From Bacillus sp. REN3 (GTDB lineage: Bacteria > Bacillota > Bacilli > Bacillales > Cytobacillaceae), in assembly GCF_017912555.1 (NCBI RefSeq), contig NZ_JAERSD010000011.1, positions 1 through 64,000 of the forward strand: a stretch of 64,000 nt of DNA, written 5' to 3'. The notes beneath the pieces are model-generated. The model saw only the letters and a list, made by a program, of their open reading frames with translations. It was not told the DNA's origin and made no database searches. Shown here piece after piece: positions 26,275-35,133 of this stretch (position 1 is the stretch's first letter; every line of letters begins with the position of its first letter). Position numbers and translations under genes: made by a program.

Positions 26275-26715
26275 ATGGATACAATTGACAAACAAATTTT
26301 GATGATTCTTCAGGATCAGGCACGCATTTCAATGACTGATCTGGGCAAAGAGGTAGCCTTGTCCCAGCCAGCGGTGACGGAAAGAGTCAGAAGGATGGAA
26401 GAAAAAGGGATCATCCAGTCCTATCGGGCCTCGGTCTGTCCGGCAAAAGTAAAGAAACAATCGATGGCTTACATTCTATTCCACACAAAAGATTGCGAGT
26501 CATTTATCCGCTTTTGCAAGGAAACGCAAGATGTGATTGAGCTGCATAGAATTAGCGGCCAATACAATTATCTTGTTAAAGTATTGACTGAAACAATGGA
26601 TTCATTGGAAAGGTTTATAAATGCAAGCGGCAAGTATGGCGACTCTACTACATTGATTGTTATGTCGTCACCGATTGAGTCGAGGAAAGTCGTTCCAGTT
26701 CTGGATGAAGAATAA
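26275..26715 (+). CDS. Lrp/AsnC family transcriptional regulator
   Basis: A 146-residue regulator: N-terminal HTH (IDKQILMILQDQARISMTDL, then LSQPAVTERVRRMEEKGIIQ) and a C-terminal RAM/ligand domain (ELHRISGQYNYLVKV). ATG 26275 follows AAGGGG; an upstream in-frame ATG at 26245 has no site. It is divergent from the OYE gene with a 139-base AT-rich shared promoter region, which suggests it regulates that gene. Confidence 0.9.
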   Translation: MDTIDKQILMILQDQARISMTDLGKEVALSQPAVTERVRRMEEKGIIQSYRASVCPAKVKKQSMAYILFHTKDCESFIRFCKETQDVIELHRISGQYNYLVKVLTETMDSLERFINASGKYGDSTTLIVMSSPIESRKVVPVLDEE

Positions 26716-26790
26716 GGATGGCTTAGTTGTAAGAGACCAGATCTGAATTTGGATGTTGCATGAGCCGCACCGCAAAGCGACAACCGCCCG

Positions 26791-26816
26791 CCCGTTGATC
26801 AATCAACGGGTTTTTT
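26791..26816 (+). terminator. Terminator of the Lrp gene
   Basis: CCCGTTGAT and ATCAACGGG pair directly and are followed by six T. Confidence 0.9.
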
Positions 26817-26874
26817 GTTGCCTTTTTAAATCGATGGGCCATATAATGACCCTTCATATTCCGTCATAATTCCT

Positions 26875-26904
26875 GCATATTTAGTTATTTCTATCCAAAT
26901 ACTA
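26875..26904 (+). promoter_or_regulatory. Sigma-G-like forespore promoter
   Basis: GCATA (26875-26879) fits the sigma-G -35 pattern and AATACTA (26898-26904) fits its -10 (CATACTA with one change), with an 18-base spacer. It lies 32 bases before the germination operon. Germinant receptor operons are classically sigma-G dependent. Confidence 0.65.
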
Positions 26905-26936
26905 AAGGAATCGAAGGCATAAATTAGGTGGTTTTT

Positions 26937-28037
26937 ATGGAACAGAAAAAGGATGAAAAAATTAATGTGATCCTCGGTTTGTTCATCATTATTACAGCTG
27001 CGGGGATTGTTTCGCACGTTATTGTCATTCCTGCGATATTAGACGAAGCCGGGAGGGATGCGTGGATTTCAGTCCTTCTGATTGGCCCGTTATTGCTGGT
27101 GTGGATTTTGCTTCTGTTTTTCATACAGAAAAAAACTGGTCAGCAGCACCTTTTCTTATGGATCAGCGAAAAGGGAAGTAAGGTCTCGAGCTACATCTTG
27201 GCCGTCCTTATTTGCTTGTTTTTGCTGGCTACCGCTGCGGTTTCGTTTATCGACACGGTCTCATGGGCAACTACGACTTATCTTGCGAGAACCCCAACAG
27301 TAGTGATCAGCACTTCATTAGCGGTTATATGTCTGCTGCCTGCCCTTAATGGAATAAGGAGTGTCGCGGTTATTAATTGTATCCTATTGCCGTTGGTGCT
27401 CATTTTTGGGATCATGGTTGCGCTTGGGAACATTCCAAATAAGGATTATGGCATGTTGCGCCCCTTCCTGGAAAACGGCTGGAAGCGGGTTATGAGGGGC
27501 ACGATGGATTCTGGAGCAGGAATATTCGAACTGTTTTTCGTCCTTCTTTTTCAGCATAAAATAGGCGGAAAGTTCAGTCTGAAATCCCTTCTTATAACAG
27601 GGATGTTCCTCGTTATCCTGACAATCGGCCCCTTGATGGGCTCCATCGCAATATTCGGTCCAATGGAAGCTGCAAAGCAGCGATTCCCGGCATATGAACA
27701 ATGGGCGATGCTCAATCTGGGAAGATACTTGGAGCACCTTGACTTCATATCGATTTATCAGTGGATGGTTGGGATCTTCATCAGAATATCGTTACTGATT
27801 TACCTCATTCCTGAAATGTTTAACTTTAAAGGTAAAAAAAGGGTGATCATTCAAATCTTTATCGCGTTCTTCTTGAGCGTGTCGGTTCTGATAAACCCAA
27901 TGAGCGATATGGCTTTTCTATCGTTCCTGAAAAACTACTTCTTGCCATTTTCATCGTTTTTCCTTTTTCTTATCACAGTTTTCCTTAGCCTGTATGTTGT
28001 AATCAAGACGAAAAAGAAAGGGGGAAGAAGCCAGTGA
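26937..28037 (+). CDS. Spore germinant receptor permease subunit (GerB type)
   Basis: A 366-residue membrane protein of the spore germination permease family (GerAB/GerKB, amino acid-polyamine superfamily) with about ten helices. Residues 10-80 hold the first two (VILGLFIIITAAGIVSHVIV). It sits in the spore inner membrane and binds the germinant together with the A subunit. ATG 26937 has AGGTGG six bases before it. Its stop overlaps the GTG start of the next gene, so the units are coupled. The operon order is B-A-C. Confidence 0.92.
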   Translation: MEQKKDEKINVILGLFIIITAAGIVSHVIVIPAILDEAGRDAWISVLLIGPLLLVWILLLFFIQKKTGQQHLFLWISEKGSKVSSYILAVLICLFLLATAAVSFIDTVSWATTTYLARTPTVVISTSLAVICLLPALNGIRSVAVINCILLPLVLIFGIMVALGNIPNKDYGMLRPFLENGWKRVMRGTMDSGAGIFELFFVLLFQHKIGGKFSLKSLLITGMFLVILTIGPLMGSIAIFGPMEAAKQRFPAYEQWAMLNLGRYLEHLDFISIYQWMVGIFIRISLLIYLIPEMFNFKGKKRVIIQIFIAFFLSVSVLINPMSDMAFLSFLKNYFLPFSSFFLFLITVFLSLYVVIKTKKKGGRSQ

Positions 28038-29512
28038 GACATACGAAAGGAAGAGAGGGAAATCGTGCAAAAGACGGATTGCAGGAGATTGATTTTGCCG
28101 AAGTACTGGGTCTTTTCCGTGATTGTGATGATGTTACACACCAAATGCTGACAGCAGGGGATACATACACGCTGAAGCTTGTGTTTTGCCAGGGGCTATA
28201 TGATAAGCGCAAATATGATACCATCCTGATTCCTTCTTTGAAAAGCATACTTGAGCAGCGTCGTGGCGGAAGGATGAAGTTTGATGACTTCAAGGAAAAA
28301 TTGGAGATTCCCCCGCAAACGGTGACACAAATCGATGAGTTGATCCCGAGGGTATTCAATGGTGAAGTTTTTGTCCATATCAACAACCGTATCTTTTTTT
28401 CGGTGGATATATCGGACCATCCGAAAAGGCTGCCTCAGGATCCGAATACCGAAATCAGCATCAAGGGTGCACGTGACGGATTTGTTGAAGAGATAGGCGT
28501 GAACATAGCGCTAATAAGGAAAAGACTGAGAAGCAATAGCCTCATATGCAAAAGCTATATTATTGGGGAGCGTACCCAGACCAAGATCGCTCTCATGTAC
28601 GTGGATGATCTCATCCGCAAAGGAACGAAAGACGATATCCAGACGCGATTATCGGCAATCAAGATCGACGGGATCTTGAGTTCGAACCAATTAATGGAGC
28701 TACTGTCTGACAATGGTCTCGATATATTGCCCATTCTTGATTATACAGGACGGCCAGATTTCGCAGTTGACTGCCTGTTGAGGGGAAGATTCTTGATCCT
28801 GATTGATGGTACCCCGACTATTGCCATTGGACCAGGTAACTTGACACTTTTATTTAAAAGTGCGGAAGACAGTGAATATAACTTCATTTATAACTCATTT
28901 GAAAGGCTGATGAGGATTGGCGGGCTTTTTGTCTCCACTTTTTTACCGGGAATTTGGATTGCCTTGATCACCATCCATCAAGACCAGATACCTTTCACAT
29001 TGCTGGCGGTGTTGGTGGAGTCAAGAAGAGGTGTCCCGCTTCCTTCAGCATTTGAAGCAATAATTATGATGCTATTGTTTTCATTGTTCCGAGAAGCCGG
29101 GTTAAGGCTTCCTGTTACGATTGGACAGACATTAAGCGTCATCGGCGGATTGATTATCGGCGATGCTGCGATCAGGGCGGGACTGACCAACCCTGCAATG
29201 CTTGTAGTCATCGCTACTTCAGAGGTGGCTACCTATACTCTTGTCAACCAGTCGCTGACAGGGGTTATCAGTGTCTACCGTTTTATTGTTATAATCCTTG
29301 CTGGTTCACTTGGTTTTTGGGGAGTTTTTCTCTCCATCGCGTTAGCACTCATCTACACTGCTCAACTGCGGGCATTTGGCGTCCCATACCTGGCCCCGTT
29401 CTTGCTGGAAGATCCTAAAGGTCTTTGGAACACTTTTTTAAGACTTCCATGGAAAATGAACAAAACAAGGCCGCAGTTTTTGGAACCCAAGGATCCTACC
29501 AAACAGGAGTGA
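28034..29512 (+). CDS. Spore germinant receptor A subunit (GerA family)
   Basis: A 492-residue GerA/SpoVAF-family protein. It has a large hydrophilic N-terminal part (residues 1-290), with EISIKGARDGFVEEIGVNIA typical of the family, followed by five or so membrane helices (from about 295, including FLPGIWIALITIHQDQIPF). It ends in a basic hydrophilic tail. It forms the channel/receptor complex with the B and C subunits. The GTG start at 28034 overlaps the stop of the B gene by four bases. Confidence 0.93.
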   Translation: MRHTKGREGNRAKDGLQEIDFAEVLGLFRDCDDVTHQMLTAGDTYTLKLVFCQGLYDKRKYDTILIPSLKSILEQRRGGRMKFDDFKEKLEIPPQTVTQIDELIPRVFNGEVFVHINNRIFFSVDISDHPKRLPQDPNTEISIKGARDGFVEEIGVNIALIRKRLRSNSLICKSYIIGERTQTKIALMYVDDLIRKGTKDDIQTRLSAIKIDGILSSNQLMELLSDNGLDILPILDYTGRPDFAVDCLLRGRFLILIDGTPTIAIGPGNLTLLFKSAEDSEYNFIYNSFERLMRIGGLFVSTFLPGIWIALITIHQDQIPFTLLAVLVESRRGVPLPSAFEAIIMMLLFSLFREAGLRLPVTIGQTLSVIGGLIIGDAAIRAGLTNPAMLVVIATSEVATYTLVNQSLTGVISVYRFIVIILAGSLGFWGVFLSIALALIYTAQLRAFGVPYLAPFLLEDPKGLWNTFLRLPWKMNKTRPQFLEPKDPTKQE

Positions 29513-29517
29513 TCACT

Positions 29518-30669
29518 GTGTTTAAAAAAAAGTTATTAATCGCCATGCTGCTTCCCTTATTGTTAACAGGATGCTGGGATGTGAATGAAATTGATAAGAT
29601 TTTGTATATACATGCTCTTGGTATAGATTACAAAGATGGTGAGTATCTTGTATATGCCCAGCTGACAAATATCGGAGCATTGGGGTTAAAGGGTGAGGGC
29701 GGCTCGCCGGGAAGCCAAGGTACATCTCCAGCTTCCGTAGGGATTGGCAGGGGAGAAACTGTCGATATAGCTGTATTTGATTTTTATAAGAATATTCCTC
29801 AAAGGCTTTTCTGGGGACACTTATCATCCGTTGTTTTTTCAGAAGATGCATTGGCACAGAAAAACATTGTTTCATCAACATTGGATGTCCTGAATCGCTA
29901 TCGGGAAACACGCTATACCATTTGGATCACATCGACGAATGCACCGGTAAATGAGTTATTGAGGACATTCCCGGCGATTATTTCCCCAATGTTCACCAGG
30001 CTTTCGGACCCATTGACCAGCTATGAGCAAAGCTCATTCATCAAGCCAAAAAGGTTTCAGGAATTCCTTGTTGAAATAAATGAACCGGCACATACAGCTA
30101 TAATTCCGAGATTTGAACTAATCAAGGATTATTGGGCGTTGAAGAAAGAATCTCCTGCTTACCGGATCAACGGGGTAAATATGTATGGAAAAAATGGATA
30201 TAAAGGATCATTAATCGGAGAGCAGGTAAATGGGCTTCGCTGGGTAGATGAAGGGGAAAGAATAAGTGTTTTTCTAAAGAAAGATAACAAAGTTGCAGCT
30301 TCCATCATTTTTAGGAATGCAAAAACAAAAATCACGCCGAAGATTGAGGATGGTTACATAACATTCACGATGGAAGTAGAAGCAAAAGGAATCATCAGTG
30401 AACTCTACCAGGAAGTAACGGAATCTGAACTCAATAAGCTTGCCAGAGAATCCATTGTTGCGGAACTGGAAGAAACCTACCATGCTGCATTGGAAAAGGA
30501 CACAGATATCTATCGAGTAACGGAGAAGTTGTACCGGAAACACCCTGAAAGATGGAAAAAAATAACCCATAACGGAAACGTCATGCCTTTGAGAAAGGAA
30601 TCGCTTAAAAAGGTAAATGTAAAAGCAAAAATAGACGCCTCCGGAAAAATCAAATTGGAAAAAACGTGA
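29518..30669 (+). CDS. Germinant receptor lipoprotein, Ger(x)C family
   Basis: A 383-residue lipoprotein. The signal ends LLLTGCWD with the lipidated cysteine at residue 18, followed by VNEIDKILYIHALGIDY, the standard start of Ger(x)C proteins. The C-terminal half carries the conserved GerAC domain. GTG 29518 is chosen because AGGAG lies 8 bases before it; the frame also opens inside the A gene. It completes the B-A-C receptor operon. The 52-bp repeat array begins about 75 bases after its stop. Confidence 0.93.
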   Translation: MFKKKLLIAMLLPLLLTGCWDVNEIDKILYIHALGIDYKDGEYLVYAQLTNIGALGLKGEGGSPGSQGTSPASVGIGRGETVDIAVFDFYKNIPQRLFWGHLSSVVFSEDALAQKNIVSSTLDVLNRYRETRYTIWITSTNAPVNELLRTFPAIISPMFTRLSDPLTSYEQSSFIKPKRFQEFLVEINEPAHTAIIPRFELIKDYWALKKESPAYRINGVNMYGKNGYKGSLIGEQVNGLRWVDEGERISVFLKKDNKVAASIIFRNAKTKITPKIEDGYITFTMEVEAKGIISELYQEVTESELNKLARESIVAELEETYHAALEKDTDIYRVTEKLYRKHPERWKKITHNGNVMPLRKESLKKVNVKAKIDASGKIKLEKT

Positions 30670-30740
30670 TCCGGGGAAAAGGAGAAGAGGATTGTAGCTT
30701 ATTTGTTTCACTCGTTACTAAACGGGTGGCCGGGAAAGGT

Positions 30741-31671
30741 AAAAGGTAACGCAAGAGCGCAATGCACTCCCTTTGAGGGCGCAGTGAGCAGTGAAAGGTA
30801 ACGCAAGCGCGGGATGCACTCCCTTTGGGGGCGCATTGAGTAGTAAAAGGTAACGCAAGAGCGTGTTGCACTCCCTTTGGGGGCGCAGTGAGCAGTAAAA
30901 GGTAACGCAAGAGCGTGTTGCACTCCCTTTGAGGGCGCAGTGAGTAGTAAAAGGTAACGCAAGAGGGCTCTGCACTCCCTTTGGGGGCGCAGTGCGTAGT
31001 AAAAGGTAACGCAAGCGCGCTTTGCACTCCCTTTGGGGGCGCAGTGAGCAGTGAAAGGTAACGCAAGCGCGCTATGCACTCCCTTTAGAGGCGCAGTGAG
31101 TAGTAAAAGGTAACGCAAGAGCGTGTTGCACTCCCTTTGGGGGCGCAGTGAGCAGTGAAAGGTAACGAAAGCGCGGGATGCACTCCCTTTGGGGGCGCAG
31201 TGAGCAGTGAAAGGTAACGCAAGCGCGTGTTGCACTCCCTTTGGAGGCGCAGTGAGTAGTAAAAGGTAACGCAAGAGCGTGTTGCACTCCCTTTGGAGGC
31301 GCAGTGCGTAGTAAAAGGTAACGCAAGAACGTGTTGCACTCCCTTTGGGGCCGCAGTGAGCAGTGAAAGGTAACGCAAGCGCGCTTTGCATTCCCTTTGA
31401 GGGCGCAGTGAGCAGTGAAAGGTAACGCAAGAGCGCTTTGCACTCCCTTTGGGGGCGCAGTGAGTAGTAAAAGGTAACGCAAGAGCGTGTTGCACTCCCT
31501 TTGGAGGCGCAGTGCGTAGTAAAAGGTAACGCAAGAGCGTGTTGCACTCCCTTTGGAGGCGCAGTGCGTAGTAAAAGGTAACGCAAGAACGTGTTGCACT
31601 CCCTTTGGGGCCGCAGTGAGCAGTGAAAGGTAATGCAAGAGCGTGTTGCACTCCCTTTGGGGGCGCAGTGG
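30741..31671. repeat. 52-bp tandem repeat array 1 (18 units)
   Basis: The core GGTAACGCAAG recurs at exactly 52-base steps from 30745 to 31629, giving 18 units without spacers or indels. A unit reads GGTAACGCAAGAGCGTGTTG, then CACTCCCTTTGGGGGCGCAG, then TGAGCAGTGAAA, with substitutions at about ten positions. Inside each unit GCACTCCC can pair with GGGGGCGC. Because 52 is not a multiple of 3 and the minus strand has no stop in the unit, all three minus frames stay open for 190-320 codons. These are not considered genes. Confidence 0.97.
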
Positions 31672-31769
31672 TTCAAAAAGCTTAAAGTGTGGCATTAAAA
31701 AAACTTCCTGGAGGTGCTAAAATATTTTTGGCTCGCAAACCAAAATATCATGCACAGGAAGGAGTTTTC

Positions 31770-32140
31770 ATGTCCAAAGACACTAATAATTTAACACACA
31801 CCACTTGAAATTGTAAGTATCACATTCTTTTCGCGCCAAAACACGAAGACAAATAATTTATGGAACAATCAAAAAAGATATTGGAGAAATCCTACGTACA
31901 CTATGTTGAGAGGAAAGGGGTTGAAAACATCGAGGAAACTACATTTAAAGACCACATACATATGTTAGTAAGTATTCCACCAAGTTAAGTGTGTCTTCAT
32001 TTGTTAGATACTCAAAGGGGAAAGGTAGTTCGATGAATTTTGACGTCATGCAAATTTGAAATATATTATGTGGATACGGTCGGAAGAAATCACAGGCGAA
32101 GAGGTAAAGAAAAAGAAACGGAAGTAAGTAGAGGGCCGGT
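31770..32140 (+). pseudogene. Degenerate IS200/IS605 transposase (TnpA)
   Basis: Starting at an ATG with GGAAGGAG upstream, the frame reads MSKDTNNLTHTT, stop, NCKYHILFAPKHEDK, stop, and later VENIEETTFKDHIHMLVSIP. This is the IS200 Y1 transposase, with KYHILFxPK and the catalytic HxH shown as HIHML. It is broken by several stops, and the C-terminal YYVDTVGRN motif is shifted to another frame. A hairpin-like left end precedes it at about 31700-31760. It is the only mobile-element relic inside the sdp island. Confidence 0.82.
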
Positions 32141-32214
32141 AGAAGTAGTACATAAGGCGAACTTTAAGAAGCCCTTTAAGCTTTGGTCAGTAACAAAGGC
32201 TTTCTGCCGCAGAG

Positions 32215-32247
32215 AAAACCACCCGTTATTTAATTACAGGTGGTTTT
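32215..32247 (-). terminator. Terminator of the minus-strand DUF3784-like gene
   Basis: AAAACCACC and GGTGGTTTT pair around a 15-base loop. On the minus strand the 3' arm ends in TTTT. It lies 4 bases beyond the stop codon. Confidence 0.8.
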
Positions 32248-32250
32248 TAT

Positions 32251-32556
32251 TTATGCTTCATTCATTTGAGTTAATATTATCAAAAATAATATAGCCAAGA
32301 TATGCAATATGGCTAAAACCCCATAAATTAAACCATCCAAGTCTACTAAATAAAGATTTATGGCTATCAGCAAAATAGTTTCTAAACCAAATAATATGAT
32401 AACAATCCCTATGCGTTTGGCCATAAGTTTTTCGTTGTTGATCCTATCTTTCGTATAACCAGCTAAAAAGGAAACACTACCTTTTCTCCAAATAAAGATA
32501 CCAAGTAAGATGAAAAAAGTACCAAGGAGTACTCCATAACCCAATTGTATTATCAT
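32251..32556 (-). CDS. Small membrane protein, DUF3784-like; candidate SDP immunity
   Basis: A 101-residue protein with three membrane helices. The sequence VSFLAGYTKDRINNEKLMAK, after the first helix, matches the FLxAGY pattern of DUF3784 proteins. The same pattern occurs in the gene at 35134, on the other side of the sdp genes. ATG 32556 has GGAGGG 7 bases before it; the longer open frame from 32643 has no ribosome site. It diverges from sdpA over a shared 257-base region containing two palindromes. Because it is paired with a secreted toxin operon and resembles no enzyme, I infer an immunity role; this is untested. Confidence 0.75.
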   Translation of the reverse strand: MIIQLGYGVLLGTFFILLGIFIWRKGSVSFLAGYTKDRINNEKLMAKRIGIVIILFGLETILLIAINLYLVDLDGLIYGVLAILHILAILFLIILTQMNEA

Positions 32557-32635
32557 ACTTTTCCCTCCAGTGCACAGATTTCTATGAGAAGGACTTGAAA
32601 GACGAGATGATCTTCCAATAAATAGGAGTAATTTA

Positions 32636-32654
32636 TTTAACATTATATGTTAAA
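32636..32654. promoter_or_regulatory. Perfect palindrome in the sdp divergent region
   Basis: TTTAACAT and ATGTTAAA are perfect complements around TAT. It lies 80 bases upstream of the DUF3784-like gene and 160 bases before sdpA, so it is a candidate operator for either. Confidence 0.55.
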
Positions 32655-32742
32655 TGAAAAATACAAACAACTCTTAAATGAAAATTGGTACTTTTTTACT
32701 TTTTTACTATAAACAACAGGAAAATACTTGTAATTACTCAAG

Positions 32743-32756
32743 TGTTACATATAACA
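32743..32756. promoter_or_regulatory. Second inverted repeat upstream of sdpA
   Basis: TGTTA and TAACA pair around CATA. It shares the TAACAT word with the palindrome at 32636 and lies 57 bases before sdpA. It may be a related operator. Confidence 0.4.
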
Positions 32757-32813
32757 TAAAATATATACAAAATTATGATTTTTTTGTAAAAAAAAAGAAA
32801 AGGAGAGGACTTT

Positions 32814-33374
32814 ATGGATATTGATCCTCGAAAATCCAATAAGTCGTTAGGTTTATTTTTCCTCACTGTATCCGCTTTATGGTGCATTTTACTTTTTTAC
32901 ACCATCATTGCCGCCATTCCTACATCAGCGATTCCCCTCGATCTAGAAAAAAGAATACTTATAAGAACTGTCTATCCACAAGGGTGGGGATTCTATAGTA
33001 AAGACCCTAGGGGAGACATGTTTAATGTCTACAATATCAGCAACGAAGAACCAGCAGTAAATTGGCCTAATAATAAAATTTCAAACGTATTTGGTCTTTA
33101 TAGGTATGGACGAGCCCAAGGAACAGAGATGGGACTACTTACTGCCCAGATACAAGAAGGTGACTGGGATAAATGCACTAAGGATCCCAGGGATTGCTTA
33201 TCTGATTCGACAAAGACAGTTTCGATACAAAGTACAACTCCAAAGCCTACATTATGTGGAGAATTAGGCATTGCCTCAGCTCAACCTATTCCATGGGCAT
33301 GGGCAGATTATGCTGATGATATTAATTCTACATCTAAAATAGTAAGGGTGAATGTGTCATGCTCCAAGAATTAA
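32814..33374 (+). CDS. sdpA: SdpA-type toxin maturation protein
   Basis: A 186-residue SdpA homologue. One N-terminal membrane segment (LGLFFLTVSALWCILLFYTI) is followed by RTVYPQGWGFYSKDPRGDMF, the conserved YPQGWxFFTKxPR motif. SdpA works with SdpB to process pro-SdpC into the SDP cannibalism toxin in B. subtilis. It is slightly longer than the 158-residue B. subtilis protein. AAGGAGAGG lies 7 bases before the ATG. The sdpB start overlaps its last 16 bases. Base composition is clearly more AT-rich than the flanking chromosome. Confidence 0.9.
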   Translation: MDIDPRKSNKSLGLFFLTVSALWCILLFYTIIAAIPTSAIPLDLEKRILIRTVYPQGWGFYSKDPRGDMFNVYNISNEEPAVNWPNNKISNVFGLYRYGRAQGTEMGLLTAQIQEGDWDKCTKDPRDCLSDSTKTVSIQSTTPKPTLCGELGIASAQPIPWAWADYADDINSTSKIVRVNVSCSKN

Positions 33375-34294
33375 ATAACAAGGTTACAAGTTGGGCGTTG
33401 GAAAATAACCCCTGGACAAACGTATACGGACTGGCTAGAACAATAATGGCCCTAGCTACAGCCGCTACTCTAGCTATCAATGAGGCTGAAATTTTATTTA
33501 AACCGGCATTAGGAGTAACTGAGTACCCTGCTTGCACTAATACCGTAAGCATCTTTTGTCTAGTTCCTAATACATATTTATGGCTGAATATTCTTAGATG
33601 GATTTGCGTAGTGATATTGCTGGTAGTTGCATCAGGATGGCGACCAAGAATTACAGCAATCTTTCATTGGTGGATTTGTATAGTTTACAAGTTTCCGCAT
33701 TAACTATTGACGGGGGGGGGGGAACAAGTAGCTGCCGTCTTCTCTTTATTATTACTACCGTTAGCATTAACAGACCCCAGGAAAAGTCATTGGGATAAGA
33801 TCACACCAAAGAAAGAGTCTATTAATCTATATTCCAGAGTTATAGGGTTAGTAACCTTTACGGTCATTAGGATACAAGTTGCAATTTTATACTTTAACTC
33901 CACCACCGCTAAGTTACAAGAGGATGAATGGTTAGATGGTACAGCTGTATATTATTATCTCCAGGAGCCAATGCTTGGGTTAAATCCATGGTTAATGAAG
34001 ATATTCGAACCTATATTAGCTTCATGGCTGATCATCTTTCCAACATGGGGCACTTTAGTTGTTCAAACAATATTAGTTATTGGACTTTTTGCTCCAAAAA
34101 AGAATCGAAAATATATATTGTTCCTTGCAATATTCATGCATGAAATTTTCGGTTTGATTTTAGGACTCATTAGTTTTTCTACCATAATGTTTTCAGTATT
34201 AATTCTTTATTTGAGACCTTATGACCACGAATTTAATTTCTCTTTTAAAAAGCCAAAAGAATGGAAAGAGGCCGAATTAAAGGAGGTGGTTTAA
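33359..34294 (+). pseudogene. sdpB: SdpB-type toxin maturation membrane protein, frame-disrupted
   Basis: Two parts in the same frame together match SdpB (about 320 residues, multi-span, HTTM-like). The first (33359-33703) ends RITAIFHWWICIVYKFPH then TAA; the second (from about 33707) reads GEQVAAVFSLLLLPLALTD onward. Between them the homologous sequence SLQVSALTIDGG lies in another frame. One base is missing near 33678 (TGTTAT became TGTAT) and an 11-G run at 33712-33722 restores the frame. As read, translation stops at codon 115. This could be a true pseudogene, a slippage-prone locus or sequence error. Confidence 0.85.
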
Positions 34295-34400
34295 AAAGTA
34301 CATCAAGAAAAGGGTCGATGTATCCGTTGGTTTTGTGATGTTAGTCTGTTGCATCTAGAAAATACATAAATGTTTATAAGTGAGAGGAGAAGAAGATGTT

Positions 34401-35036
34401 GTGGTAAATCAAATTATGCCTATTCGTACAAAAGTGATTGCTGTTCTAGTAGCTGTATTGATTCTTGCAACTACCCTAGCAGGGACAGGTAATCAAGCAA
34501 GTGCAAAATTAAAAGGGAAAAAACCAAATGGTGAACAATTGTTTGCTGGCTTGATTTTAGGACAAGGTGAATTTGCCAAGGAGTTTGACACTGTTTGGAC
34601 TAAGGACATGCTAGAAAAAGCCAACACACCTGAAGCTCAAAAGGATGCAAAGTTGATCCTTAAGGAAATGAAAAAGGTTGACAAAGGATACTTTGGTAAA
34701 TTAGAAAAAGCTGTTTATGAAAAAGACCTTTACGGCGTTTACAATACATTGGTTATTGGTGGAGATGTTTTAAATCAAGCTTTAGAGAATTTAGGGGCTG
34801 GTGTCGTTAATCCTGATGACAGTATCTCTACAAACTGCTTAACAACAACTTTTGCAGGATTAGCTACTGCAGTACTGGTGTTAGTAGTTACCGGTGCAGC
34901 TCTTGCAAATACTTACTGGGTTTACAACTATACAGTGTTAAAGACTAAATCTAGCATAGTTGAACCAGGAAGCATGTCGATTGACCAAGAAATGTTTACA
35001 AAAACAATGATCGAAAAAGTAGTAAACTATCAATAA
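34401..35036 (+). CDS. sdpC: SdpC-type secreted toxin precursor
   Basis: About 211 residues. A signal peptide (helix VIAVLVAVLILATTLAG, probable cleavage after QASA) is followed by GEQLFAGLILGQGEFAKEF, matching the GEDYFRGLLFGQGE block of SdpC. The toxin core is a hydrophobic segment near residues 147-185 beginning STNCLTTTFAGLATAVLVL. B. subtilis SDP has two cysteines forming a disulfide; this protein has only one cysteine in total. GTG 34401 is preferred as start, with GAGGAGAAGAAG upstream. It follows sdpB by 106 bases, and a terminator follows. Confidence 0.88.
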   Translation: MVNQIMPIRTKVIAVLVAVLILATTLAGTGNQASAKLKGKKPNGEQLFAGLILGQGEFAKEFDTVWTKDMLEKANTPEAQKDAKLILKEMKKVDKGYFGKLEKAVYEKDLYGVYNTLVIGGDVLNQALENLGAGVVNPDDSISTNCLTTTFAGLATAVLVLVVTGAALANTYWVYNYTVLKTKSSIVEPGSMSIDQEMFTKTMIEKVVNYQ

Positions 35037-35067
35037 AAACACTTTGAGATCGAATCAAGTTTAAGGG

Positions 35068-35095
35068 GACCTTCATATATTAATGAAGGTCTTTT
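35068..35095 (+). terminator. Terminator after sdpC
   Basis: GACCTTCAT and ATGAAGGTC pair around a 6-base loop and are followed by TTTT. It separates sdpC from the small DUF3784-like gene, which would depend on read-through or its own promoter. Confidence 0.85.
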
Positions 35096-35133
35096 AATAA
35101 CCCGCTCTTTAAACATTTAGTGAGGTGAAACAA

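Noticed and set aside
30741-31671. CRISPR array
   Set aside because: Units are contiguous and similar throughout; there are no unique spacers and no cas genes nearby.
30708-31695. Minus-strand open frames of 188 to 322 codons over array 1 (repetitive Leu/Pro/Arg/Cys-rich protein)
   Set aside because: They arise because the 52-bp unit lacks stops in all three minus frames. No start site, ribosome site or domain supports translation.
31700-32250. Active insertion sequence inside the sdp island
   Set aside because: The IS200 transposase is broken by several stops and a frame change.
33712-33722. Simple phase variation of sdpB by the G-run
   Set aside because: A stop codon lies before the run in the current frame, so changes in run length alone cannot restore the protein.
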